Source: Sphaerolaimus hirsutus
Taxonomy: Eukaryota > Nematoda > Chromadorea > Monhysterida > Sphaerolaimidae
DNA length: 64,000 nucleotides
Reading direction: 5' to 3'
Assembly: GCA_964036195.1 (NCBI GenBank)
Contig: OZ038453.1
Span: 30,012,997 to 30,076,996 of the forward strand
The notes beneath the pieces are model-generated. The model was not told the DNA's origin. It worked only from the letters and a program-made list of their open reading frames with translations, and did no database searches. Both the position numbers and the translations under genes were made by a program. Each line of letters starts with the position of its first letter. Position 1 is the first letter of the stretch. Positions 11,457-23,400 of this stretch are shown here, in pieces.

Positions 11457-11604
11457 CTGTGAATTTTTAAGGGTACACTACTGGAAATATGTCTTTACGT
11501 TCCTGGATGGGAGTAAATTTGTTTGATGCCCGCCCATATGAAATCTGGCAACTTTTTGCATATAACTGGTATACCACGTCCGAAACTAACGTGCCTTCGT
11601 GCAG

Positions 11605-12515
11605 CAGAGTTGTTAAAAGTACTTAACTTTTTTCAAAGTATATGTAAGTAAACGTAAAGTACCGTATTTCCTCGAAATACCCCCCCCCTTGAATTAACCC
11701 CCCCTCGAAATAGCCCCAGTGTGGAAGAAGATACATCATGTATACGATATACATGATGTATAAAGTGGGACCAATTTGCATCGCTGGTACACATAGACCG
11801 GTTCGTGTAGCGATACACGTTGATACATCCAAGTATAACCTCGTTTGCTACATTTATTACCAGTTTAGGGTATGAAATAGCCCATTCTTTACTACAACCC
11901 TTCTCGAAAATTTCTGGCGAAATAATAACCCCCCCTCGAATAAGCCCCCCTCGAAATACCCCCACTCAAAATTACCACCCTGAAAAAATAAACCGCCTGG
12001 GGGTATTTCCAGGAAATACGGTATTTTTTTTTTTACTCACCCCCTGAGAACAGAAAACGTTAAGTATTTTTTTTACTTTTGGTAAAATACTTTTCCCTCC
12101 AGAAAATGTAAAAGTGAGTACTTTTAGGAATTTTGCTCCAATTTTCACCAAAAATCCCTAATTTTCATACATTTTTGACCATTTTAACCATCAAATTCAC
12201 TAGTTCATGTGTTATTTGCTTATTTTCCTATTTTTCAATGTTTTCTCAATCTATGCTCTGCAAAAGCCTTTGGCGGTGTTTACAGTAACTTTTGTGATGA
12301 TGACATAATTTTTTTTAAAGTGCGATATCTCAATGGAAAAGTTTTGTATTTTCCAGAAAAGGCAGTGAACTATAGATACTGTAGTAATATACATTTATGC
12401 AAAGTTTCAGGTGATTTCTTAGTGTCGTTTGTAAGTTAGAAGATAAAGAAAAAATCATCATCACAATTTTGTCAACAAAATTTTGAGTAAACGTAAATAC
12501 GTTTTAACAACTATG
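11605..12515. mobile_element. Family B hAT-like element containing a family G MITE
   Basis: Ends CAGAGTTGTTAAAAGTACTT and ACGTTTTAACAACTATG are flanked by TCGTGCAG (11597-11604) and TTGTGCAG (12516-12523), a 7/8 match. The subterminal 'gtaaacgtaaagta' motifs mark the family. The family G copy at 11662-12021 is nested in it. No coding capacity. Confidence 0.8.
11662..12021. mobile_element. Family G MITE nested in family B
   Basis: Ends CCGTATTTCCTCGAAATACC and GGTATTTCCAGGAAATACGG are flanked by TA (11660-11661 and 12022-12023). The interior has C-runs broken by 'ttgaattaa' and 'tcgaataag'. Confidence 0.85.
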
Positions 12516-12523
12516 TTGTGCAG

Positions 12524-13321
12524 CACAACGATTTTCAATGCATTCCATGCATCGCTACTACACTACCGTTCATAAAAGTCCGGAATCTGGTATCATGCAT
12601 TGTTCTGGTGATGCTCCAATGCAGAGAAGCATGGCTGCCAAGTAAATAGTCATTTGTTTGATGCATACGAGTGTTCATAACGTGCATGCAAAAAATTATA
12701 TGTCTATCTTACTCATTGTCATAAGCCCTTCTAGAGCGAATTTACACACCCCATTTTGTTCCTGGTGCATAAAAGTCTGGAAAATGCACCTGAAGCTATT
12801 CTAAGCTTAAGAATGCCCTCAAAAATGCTCATGGTTAGATAAAGGGAGTGATCAATAACACAAAATTGTCAGAAAACATTGTCATATATATTCCTTCTTA
12901 AATGATATATCAATATGAATGTGACACTGCTCAGTCTGTCTTTCCCATAGTATGAAGCAACAATATGCAAGCTGGGTTAAATCTTCAAACTGCACATTGC
13001 TGTTTTGAACTCTCTATCATACAGAAGACACTTGAGGGTACCTAGGTACACTATCTACAGTGAACCATGATGATCTGGAAAAATTTGTTCTTAGGCCAAA
13101 AATGTTGATGATCAGATTCACCATATTTTGTTCCTGAAAATGTAGAAAATCTTTACATTTTCATTTGGCCTGAGTACATGATTGAACCAGACCCATATGT
13201 ACTTTGTAAATGATATGGTCATGTACCCTTAAGAATGCTACAGGTTATGCATCAGTCTAACTTCAGCTGTGTGTGATTTTACATGATTTGTATGGCAGTT
13301 TTCATGTTGTAGTGCCAGTAC
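12524..13321. other. No gene seen
   Basis: About 800 bp of AT-rich sequence without open frames or paired ends that I can support. A motif 'cataaaagtc(c/t)gga' occurs twice (about 12570 and 12768). Confidence 0.4.
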
Positions 13322-13329
13322 CTTGTGAG

Positions 13330-14867
13330 CATAGGCGGCGCAAGCATAGGGGATTTTCTGGGTAGCATTTTGGGGGGGGGGGTCCGCCAAAGTTCGCATG
13401 GCTATAACTTTGCAACCACTTGGCGAAATTTGACGAAAATTTAACATAATGAGGTTTCAGGTCGGGGCGGTATTGAAAATCGAAATCGACTTTATACGAC
13501 CCCCCTGACCCGAGATAGAGGGGGTCTTTAAAAAGACCCATTTTTCGATTTTTTTCGCTGTCGCCCCGAACACGCGAACTTTGAATGTCAATAACTCCGT
13601 CATTTCACGGCCGATTTTGTTCATTTAACTCCTAAAATGAAGAAAAATCATTGGAGATTCCATTTTTGAGGTCATTTTGGTGATGTACAGTTGCGGTCAT
13701 ATCGATTTGACCCAATTTCTGAATGCCAAATTTTGAGCAAAATTTTTTTTTTTGAACATGCTATCATATACTCTTGGTCGAGAGAAACAACATAAAAAAA
13801 AATCAAGTCGATATCTCTTTCCGATCAAAAGTTATGGCGCTTCAAACTTTTCCCTCCCATCCACATAATAACCACATGCATGCAAATTCAAAAATCCATA
13901 TCTTGGCCATTTCTCAGCCGATTTTTACTGATGAACATTTAAAATGATCAGAATAACATGTAGATATCATTTTTAGGACCAGATTATCCGTATATTTTAG
14001 CATTTCCGATACAAGAAAATAACGCGAACTCTTGAATTAAATTGCCATAATGAAAATGCATACAAATAAATTGTAGATAAAAATTATATCTACATGTTAT
14101 TCTGATCATTTTAAGTGTTCATCAGTGACAATCGGCTGAGAAATGGCCAAGATATGGAGTTTTGAATTTGCATGCATGTGGTTATTATGTGGATGGGAGG
14201 GAAAAGTTTGAAGCGCCATAACTTTTGATCGGAAAGAGATATCGACTTAATTTTTTTTTATGTTGTTTCTCTCGACCAAGAGTATATGATAGCATGTTCA
14301 AATAATTTTGCTCAAAATTTGGCATTCAGAAATTGGGTCAAATCGACATGACCGCAACTGTACATCACCAAAATGACTTCAAAAATGGAATCTCCAAAGA
14401 TTTTTCTTCATTTTAGGAGTTAAATGAACAAAATCGGAAGTGAAATGACGGAGTTATTGACATTCAAAGTTCACGTGTTCGGGGCGACAGCGAAAAAAAT
14501 CGAAAAATGGGTCTTTTTATAGACCCCCCCTATCTCGGGTCAGGGGGGTCGTATAAAGTCGATTTCGATTTTCAATACCGCCCCGACCTAAAATCTCATT
14601 ATGTTAAATTTTCGTCAAATTTCGCCAAGTGGTTGCAAAGTTATAGCCATGCCAACTTTGGCGGACCCCCCCCCCCCCCCAAAATGCTACCCAGAAAATC
14701 CCCTATGGGCGCAAGGTCCCAATTTGTGCTTGTGACATTCACAATCACATTAGCCAAAAATTGACCTTGTGACACTTTTTAATAGGTAAACATCGGTATT
14801 TCTGCTTGTGACGCCGAAAATTCCGCTTGTGACATTCACAAGCGCACAAGCACTTACGCCGCCCATG
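13330..14867. mobile_element. Family A MITE split by a hairpin element
   Basis: Family A ends CATAGGCGGCGCAAG (13330-13344) and CTTACGCCGCCCATG (to 14867) are flanked by perfect 8-bp repeats CTTGTGAG (13322-13329 and 14868-14875). Without the 1363-bp insert and one copy of its 8-bp duplication, the element is 167 bp. That is close to the 186-bp copies at 31494-31679 and 43990-44175. Subterminal CTTGTGAATGTCACAAG-type palindromes mark the family. Confidence 0.85.
13345..14707. mobile_element. 1363-bp long-arm hairpin element
   Basis: Two arms of about 630 bp are near-perfect reverse complements (13345-13975 and 14083-14707) around a loop of about 107 bp. The ends are CATAGGGGATTTTCTGGG and CCCAGAAAATCCCCTATG. 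It is flanked by perfect 8-bp repeats GGCGCAAG (13337-13344 and 14708-14715). The uninterrupted target is visible in other family A copies. There is no transposase, so it would be non-autonomous. Open frames in the arms are mirror images of each other and not genes. Confidence 0.85.
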
Positions 14868-14955
14868 CTTGTGAGTACAGTTTTGTGTGGGTGTTTACCT
14901 ATCATTCAAATCCCTATATTATCACCATTATAGCAGAGTTGTTAAAAGGTACGTA

Positions 14956-16247
14956 TGTGCTGACCGTGGCAAAATGGATGGATAAAGAAATACAGAGAAT
15001 TGATAATTAGGCTCATATTTTCATATTTACTTATTTGCACTATTTTACAATTTATGCACTATATTAATTTACCACGCAAATTGTATTTCCTGCAATATAT
15101 TATTTACCCATGGAGAATATTCGATTAGGAAAGTGTTCTATAAGTTATTGATAGGTTTATGTGGAATGTTTAGGTTAAAAGGTCAAATATGTTATTATTA
15201 GGTGTATTAATATAAAATTAGGCTCATTCAACTCGCCGTAATTTTCTGATCATGATTATACATACATTTGCATAATTTACTTGCAGTTTACAAAAGTCAA
15301 ATCTTGTAGATATTTACGTGCTGCGTAATTATCTAGGCCAGCGTCCTAATAGAGAAATGGTGCCCTGCGTGCAACTAGCATTTACTTTACAAAGCCCTTC
15401 GCATAGGTATAATTGTCATAACCCTGTTCACAACTATTTATATTTACTTAATAATTATAATACCTTGCTCAATCGAATATATTATAAACTCTGCTCAATT
15501 ACAATACCCATTTACCTCAAATAAGTCCCAATTTGCTAGATTATTCAACACACGTTTCCAGGAAATGATTATTATAATCATGTTGAATATACCTTATTCT
15601 ATTTACGTCATTAGGAACATTTGCACTACTATTTACAGTTTTCAAACCCTATTATATTAGTTCCAATGTGCGTCAATGTTTCTGACAAATTGAAGCAAAT
15701 TAGTAAATCGGCCGAGTTTGCCGACTTCGCGCCTCTCAAGATTAATAGTTTTTCTATTAGCCCAATTTGTACCTGGTATTTCTTTACCATAAGTATTTGA
15801 ATATATGCACGCGCAGTATAAGGCAACTGTTTCAGCTAGATGTGTTTACTTGTTGCATTTGTGAATTATTTGTGCATTTGTATTAGGAAATTACTGTAAC
15901 TGTTTTTCTATACATGATTTCCGTATCTTAGCTACTTTGAGAGTTTTTACTTCAGTCTGCGGACCCACCCCAAGTGAACAAAATAAGCTAGCGATAGAAA
16001 CTTCGACTAGGAAGCTTGCTAGGCTTTGCGCTTTTGTAACACGCTGTATCTGATCAAAATAAAGTACCTGAAACAATCTCGAAACCCCTTTTCAACACAC
16101 AACTACGAAATAAACTCAACTTGGCTGTCGACAAGTGGACGTTCGGCAACAACGGGAAATCAACCACTCTAAAGGCCGTTTCTCACTACGGTCTTGAAGC
16201 AGCCGGATTTGGTGGTAGAAGACGCTGACTTCGGTGGCTTCATCACA
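14956..16247 (+). repeat. 5' LTR of the BEL/Pao element
   Basis: The LTR is 1292 bp, starts TGTGCTGACC and ends CTTCATCACA. It pairs with 26219-27510 at a constant offset of 11263 with no indels. The differences are 15709 C (26972 T), 16017 T (27280 C) and 16153 C (27416 T). Two AATAAA hexamers near the end (16058-16063 and 16109-16114) could serve as polyadenylation signals. Small ORFs in both LTRs are not credible genes. Confidence 0.95.
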
Positions 16248-16265
16248 TGGCGCAGCGAGCAGGGT
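16248..16265 (+). other. Primer binding site, tRNA-Ser type
   Basis: TGGCGCAGCGAGCAGGGT begins at the first base after the 5' LTR. Its reverse complement ends in GCTGCGCCA. From memory, that is the 3' end of animal tRNA-Ser (UGA/CGA family), with the serine-type discriminator G. The 18-nt match then stops, which is the usual primer length. Confidence 0.75.
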
Positions 16266-17473
16266 GATTGCATGACATTGTGCTATCACCAAGCCGGAAC
16301 GGACATTGTGCGGCAGTTGGCAGAACTTCAAAAGTCCTGCTGAACATCAATTGGCCTTGGCTGAGCGTTGGCTGTTGATTTGCAGACAGCATTGTGCCAA
16401 AGTCACGGCACTCCTGTCTACATCCTGGGAGCGGTTCTACGCTCACGCGCGGAGGACACTGGAGTTCTGACAAGCCTGTCAGGATTTCAGGCACCTTTCA
16501 CCAGTGTTCTGGCAAGGTGCTAGACGCTGGGCGGCACCGGCATTTGACAAGGAGTCATTGTCGGACGGTGGTCAAACTTTCGCTGGACGCTCCTGGTCAT
16601 CCGGACGCCAGTGACCGCTCGTACGTCCTTCCTATGCCAAGGGAGGGTGACCTGACGGAGACAGGATCGCCACAAAGCCACGCTAGTCAAAGGGCTGTTT
16701 TGGGCATTCGCGGAGGTCCCTCGCTCCACTGGGTAAGAGTGGACTCATACCTCGGAAGTGCAAAAGTAGGGGTATCAGTGTACAAAGGGCTGTAGCTGAC
16801 AGAGGGCTGTAGCTGACAGAGAGTGGATTTGAAAGCCAAGTATTAGGATACTTGGTAGCGTGTTGGGGCTTTGCGGAGCTCCCATCAAATATACACGCTG
16901 TGCCTGCTCGGTACCATCAGATCAGACAGCACAAAAGTGCCAGAATACTGCATTGCACAGGCGCAATTGCAGAGCAGTGTACAGAAACACTGCCCAGAAT
17001 CAGAAAGTGCACCAGAGTGCACAGGAACGTGTCACAGGCGACACGGCAAGCGCAGCACTGCGCACAGCGGCACAGGAGCCGCTCAGGAAAGCAAGTGGCC
17101 GGCGTGGTCACAAGGCACACAGGAGTGCCAGAAAGAGCGCCAGAGCGCTCAGAAAGAGTGTGTACGGACCCTCTTTGGGCGCACACTGCTGGGCAAAGAA
17201 CTTGTTTATTGTCCAGGTGGATTTGACCGGTGTGTTGAAGTCAACGCGTGTAAACAATCACGTCAGGGGCTTTAGGAACACACCTGGTGCCAGTGCAGTA
17301 AAGGTCAACGCGTGAGAACACGTCAGGGGCCTGTAGGACTGCATTGGTATTGTGCGTGGCACAACAAATCCGTGGTGCACAGAGCACTGCACAGAGAGAC
17401 GCAGAGAAGCGTCACAAGCGTCACAGGAGACGCACTATAAAGTGAATCAGTGAAGGAAAATTCATCAGCAAAA
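16266..17473 (+). other. Leader between primer site and ORF
   Basis: About 1.2 kb, more GC-rich than the flanks. It contains short direct repeats: 'gggctgtagctgacag' twice near 16788-16820, and 'gtcaacgcgtg...cacgtcaggggc' twice (from 17240 and from 17304). Overlapping open frames of 110-150 codons exist in all three frames and on both strands, with no recognisable domain. I treat the region as untranslated, where packaging or splice signals could lie. Confidence 0.55.
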
Positions 17474-20400
17474 ATGGTTTCACCAACGGGTCACATCAGA
17501 AAGACCCTGGGGCCAGCAAAGCACAGGGTGGAAAGTAGATTGGCAAGAGAATTTGCCAAATATGACCTGGAACTATTTGCGGAAGCATCAAAGGATGATA
17601 AGAGAACAGAGATGAGAAGAGTGATTGCATCTGTCAAACAGGAGGGTGCAAAATTGGAAAGTGCACTGAATGCAGTGAAAACTCAATTTGACGCATGGAG
17701 GGATATCGTCAAGGACATTGACGAACCCGACCAGATGGAACAAGAGCAGAAGATATACCAAGACTCATATGAGGAATATGCAAATATGTCAGACTTGGTG
17801 ACACAGAAAGTAGTAGCCATGAATGTGTACATCGAAGAGTTGCAAGACATGATCCAGCAACAGAGCGGAAATACCATGTATGAAGTCAATACAGCATTCA
17901 TACAGCAGATGGCTGCACAGATGGCTCTGACAGCTCAGGGAGCTGCTCCGGGGGCCAGTTCAACCAATGCAACCACAGCAAAGAGCGTCAAATTGCAGAA
18001 ACTGGAAGTTGAACAGTTTACTGGGGAAATTGTCAAATTTCGATCATGGTGGCAAATGTTCGAATCCCACATCCACAATCGGACAGATTTGGAGGACATT
18101 TCCAAGTTCTCATACTTGAGGAGCTTGCTGAAAGGCTCAGCATTTGGCATGATCAGTGGATTGAGTGTGACAGCAGAGAATTATGCACCCGCAATTGCAA
18201 TGCTCAAGAAGAGATATGACCAGCCAGTTGTGGTCAGAAACACGCTGATGAATAATATCATGAAGTTGCGACAGGCCAGGAATACCTGTCAGGACATGAG
18301 AATTTTGTTTGATGCAATTGAAAGGCTGCTCCAGCAGTTGGAGTCACTGGGTGAATCAGTGGAACATCCAATGCTGTTGAGCCAGCTGCAACAGAAAGTG
18401 CCACCCGAGGTTCTCAGAGAAATCCAGAAGGAACAGGGAACTGAGGAAGCCTTGACGGTGGAAAAATTCAGAGAGCTGTTTGGCAAGCAGCTAGCGCTCA
18501 GTGAGGCTGTACAGCACGCACAGCAAACTGAGGCACCAGTTCAGCAATCGCGCCAAGGATTTGGGAATAATCCCCGCGCACAGCAATTCAATAATCGGTT
18601 TCAAGGCAATGGGAACCGATTCAGAGGGCCAGAGAACCCAAGGACCAGCACAGGGAGCATGTCTGTGATCCAGAATGGTCAGAGTGCACCACAGACTGGA
18701 TTCATGAATCCTGGGAGGCCGTGTGTGTTCTGCAATGACACACAGCAATTACACTTTAATGATAAGTGTCCAAAGTTCAAAACTGCCAGAGAAAGGAGAG
18801 TGATTTTGTCAAAGGCAGAGCGATGCCTGAGATGCCTGCAGAAAGGGCATTACATGAATCAATGTCAATTTACGAGAAGTTGCTTCTATTGCAAATCCAA
18901 TAGGCACCACACTGCGGTGTGCCCAGAGAAATTTGGTGACAATGGCAATGGAAACGCTGGACGGCAAATTCCAGCGTTCAGAGCGAATGGTCAACAGAAT
19001 GGCCAGCAATCAGCAAACAATGGCAGAAAGTCTGTGCCGACGGCCAGTCGACCAGCACAGAGCCAACAGAGAAAAGCCACAGTGAATTGTGTCACTGTGG
19101 AAGAAGCTGGACCAGAAGTGGTAGAGACAGAAACCATATCCAGCACAGTGGTTACAGAACCAAATACAAAGCAACAGGATACGTCAGTGAACCTGTCAGT
19201 AAACATGAATATGTCAATGCTGATGACAGCCAGAACCGTGATTGAGGCTTCAGAAATGGATACAGAGATGGAGCCTGAACAGCCACCACTACAGATTCAA
19301 ACGTTCCTGGACACAGGATCCCAGGGAACGTACATGTCAGAGAAAGTGGCCAAGAAACTCAATTTGAAGAGTACAGGTGAACACCACATCCAGGTGTACA
19401 CATTCGGAAATGAAAAGCCGCACTATAAAGTAGTACAGCAAGTGGAATTCAGAATGCGGCTCAGAAATGGCCAGAAAGTTGATATGGTGGCTGATGTGGT
19501 CCCGACGTTGACCACAGAACAAGTCAAAGTGCCTGTGTCAGAACAGGACGAAAAGTACCTGCAGAAGTACTTCCCGGATGAGAGTTACTTTGCAGACAGA
19601 ATTCCCAAGGAAAAAGGGACAGAGTGCAAGTTCAAGCCAGACATTATAGTGGGCTTGAATTATTTCTGGGACTTGATGTCCAGAAACACCAGCACCACCA
19701 GACTTCCGTCAGGATTGTATGTGATTCCATCAGAATTGGGATTGCTGATGGGAGGTGGGCAGCTGACGAGCAACAGAAATCAATGGACCACGGATGGCGC
19801 ATATCCGGTGGTGGTCAACACAATTGTGCATCAAATTCAGAGAGAAAAGTGGTACGAGGAGGCACCGTTGTCAATTGCTCCTGTACCAAATGTCAAAGAT
19901 ATGGACAGACTGGATACCATTGGCATAATGGACCAGCCAGACCTCGTCGAGGACGATGAGGCCATCAAGCAATTCAATGAGAGTGTACAGAGAAACCCAG
20001 ATGGACGGTACTCTGTAAAGTTCATGTACAAACCGAATTTGCATGAACTCCCAGATAACAAAGCAATGGCGTTCAAGAGGTTCAGATACCTCACCAACAG
20101 GCTCAAGAGAGACCCAGAATTACTGGAGAAAATTCAGGCAATCATGAAAGCACAAGAGGAGCAAGGAGTGATTGAAAAAGTTCAAGAGGATATTATGGAT
20201 GGCAGAAAATTCCATATATTGCCTCATCAACCAGTGATAACGCCAGAGAAAACTACCACAAAGGTCAGAGAGGTATATGATGCCTCAGCAAAACCGCCAG
20301 GCATGCCAAGCTTGAATGAATGCATGTATCGCGGTCCAGTGATACTACCACAGCTGGTAGGGATGCTGATGCGATTCCGGTTGCATGGAATCGCCCTGGT

Positions 20401-23400
20401 CGCAGACATAGAGAAAGCGTTTCTGCAGATTAGTCTGCAGGACAGTGACAGAGATGTGACAAGATTTCTGTGGTACAAGGATCCCACGAAACCATCTATG
20501 GAGGACAACATTCAGATTTACAGATTTGCCAGAGTACCATTTGGTATAATCTGCAGCCCAGCGTTGCTGGCGCTGACAGTCAGATACCACCTGAATCAAG
20601 CTGGCACAGAAAATGCAAAATTGATCGATGAAAATCTGTATGTGGATAATTTGATCCTCAGTGTGGACACAGAGCAGAAAGCAAATGAATTGTACCAGGA
20701 ATCCAAAGTGCTGTTCACAGAGGCACAGATGAATCTGAGAGAATGGAACAGCAACAATAAGAGCTTTACTTGGCAATTGGCAGAGTCAGATGTGGCCAAG
20801 GAAATTGTCACAACAGTTCTAGGAATGAAATGGGACACAGAAAGCGACCAGATGTGGCTAAAAACGCCAAAGACAGTTCAGCAATCACAGTTATCAGAAA
20901 CTGACCAGAAAATCAAACTTCCCACAAAAAGGACAGTTGCAAAGGTGACTGCGGGATGTTTTGATCCAATGGGACTCGTCAGTCCTGTCCTACTGCCAGC
21001 AAAGAGATTTTTGCAAACGTTATGGCATTCAGGACCAAGTGCCAAAGAATGGGATACTCCCCTGTCTGAGGAACAGACAGCAATTTGGCAGCAATTAGAG
21101 ACAGAATTGCTCAAAGTTGGACAGATCAAGTTCAACCGAAATTTGAATTATCAGAGTGGTGCAGATGCACAACTGCACATTTTCGTCGATGCCTCAGCAA
21201 TGGCATACAGCGCAGCGGCATACATATGCCAGAAAACAGAAAATGACAGCGGCACATCAAGCCTGCTGTACTCCAGATTGAGACTCGCTCCAAAGAAAAC
21301 AGAAGTGACAATTCCACGGCTGGAATTGTTAGCAATGTTGATCGGCAGCAGAATGTCAAAGTTTATTCACAAGGAGCTCAATGACGTCAAATTCAGTCAG
21401 ACAGTTGTATGGTCAGATTCAACCTGTTGTCTGAAGTGGCTGACAACCGCGAAGCCACTGGCATGTTTTGTCAAGAACAGATTGGATGAAATCAGGAAAA
21501 TTCAGAGTGAGACAGAAAACATGCACATCAGACACATCGCAGGACTGGAGAACCCAGCTGACATGGCCACAAGAGGCATGAATATGTCAGAGTTGGAAGG
21601 CAGTAACCTGTGGTGGAAGGGGCCAGAATGGCTAATGACTGGAGAGTGGCCAGAGCCGAAAGTGGAGCCAGTCACGCCAGAAGTAATGGCAGAAATCAAG
21701 AAAGAAGAGCTCAAGTTCCCAAAAGCCAGTCCAATTTACCTGGGCGCCACACAGCAAGTGGTCAGTGACCCAGATGCCAGCAATGTGCAAGCTGATGAAA
21801 GCAAGCAAAGCAACCCATTGGGAATTGAGATTCAGAGATTCTCATCACTGACAAAGTTACTGGATGCAACAGTATACGTGATGAGATTTGTGCGACAGAT
21901 GCACAAAAGGCGCAGCAAAAATGACAGTCAGAATGGATTGTCAGAAATCATGAAAAGTATCTGTGGTACAATGAAACCACAGGGAATTATCAGTATTGAA
22001 GAGAGAGAGATTGCGTTAAAATATTGGATCAAAGTGACGCAACAGAATCATTACAAAGGAGTGGCAGAGATTCTGGCAACAGGCCACAGCAAAGGCAGCC
22101 AGGATGGCAAGAAAGTAGCTGCAGACCAGCAGTTGATCAAATGGCTCAATGTGCAAATGCATCAGGATGGAATCCTGAAGTGCCACGGCAGAATGGAGCA
22201 TACAGACCCACAGGAGGTCACAGTGCCACTCATACTGTTGCCAGCAACAGCTACAGTGACTCAACTGATCGTCAGAGACCAGCATGAGAAGTTAATGCAC
22301 GCAGGAGTGCAACACACATTAGCAACGATTAGACAAAAGTACTGGATTACACAGGGCAGACGGGTGATCTACAATGTGACCAGAACCTGCTCAACCTGTA
22401 AGAAATTGGGAGCGAAGCCGTACCAGCTTCCACCAATGCCAGATTTACCAGAAACCAGAGTTCAGAGAGCTAGACCGTTCCAGTACACGGGCTTGGATTA
22501 TTTGGGACCAGTTTGGTACAAAGTGGACAAAGATCACAGGAAAATGTGGATCTGTTTGTTCACATGCATGGTGACACGTGCAGTTCACCTGGAAAGTGTG
22601 CTAGACATGACAGCACAAGAATTCCTGAACGCAGTCAGGAGATTCATCGCCAGGCGTGGAAAGCCTGAGGCAGTGATTTCAGACAATGCGACGCAATTCA
22701 AATTGACAGAGAAAGTGCTCAGCACAAGCACTGACAAGGCCATTAATACTGGGAAAGAATGGTCAGAAATGGTCAAAAGTGGAGCAGTACAGACTTACTG
22801 CTCACAGCAACAAATCCAGTGGAACATGACTACTCCTATGGCACCATGGCAGGGAGGTGTCTATGAGAGAATGGTGGGCATCACCAAGAAACATTTCAAG
22901 GCAGCTGTGGGGCACAGAATGTTAACCCTGCAAGAATTGTTGACACTTCTGCCAGAAGTCGAAGCAGTGATCAACAGCAGGCCAATCTCTTACATCTATG
23001 GTGATGTAAAGAGCCTCAGAGTGCTGACGCCAAAAGACTTCCTGACAGGGGAAGGTCAGATTGGAGCACCACAGTTTGACGCAGACAAAGATGAAGAATT
23101 CGTGCCCAGAATGGATAACGCAGCGAAACTGCAGAAATATTGGGAGACAACCCAGCAAACTTTGGATAAGTTCTGGGACTTGTGGCATCAAGAGTATATT
23201 CCGAGCTTGAGGGAAAGAACTCAGGTGACGCACAAACATGGCAGATTGACAGCGACTCAAGAGCCCAAAGTGAATGAAGTTGTGCTGATTTACGAAGAGA
23301 GCATGCCCAGTGGTGCATGGAGGATGGGTCGCATCGAGCAGTTAGAGCCCAGCAAAGATGGACAGATTCGCTCAGCAAAAGTCAGAACTGCCAACAGAAA

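Noticed and set aside
15318..16076. Small ORFs in the LTRs, repeated at 26581-27339
   Set aside because: Present in both LTRs because the LTRs are identical; no domain or codon signal.
16248..16260. Resemblance of TGGCGCAGCG to the D-arm (box A) of initiator tRNA-Met
   Set aside because: It is same-sense, not complementary; the tRNA-Ser 3' end explains all 18 bases.
16394..17315. Open frames of 110-150 codons in the provirus leader
   Set aside because: Overlap in all frames and both strands, no domain recognised, GC-rich region where long open frames are expected.
17450..17473. GTG start for the polyprotein
   Set aside because: Eukaryotic context; the first ATG at 17474 has a good initiation context, so the CDS is started there.
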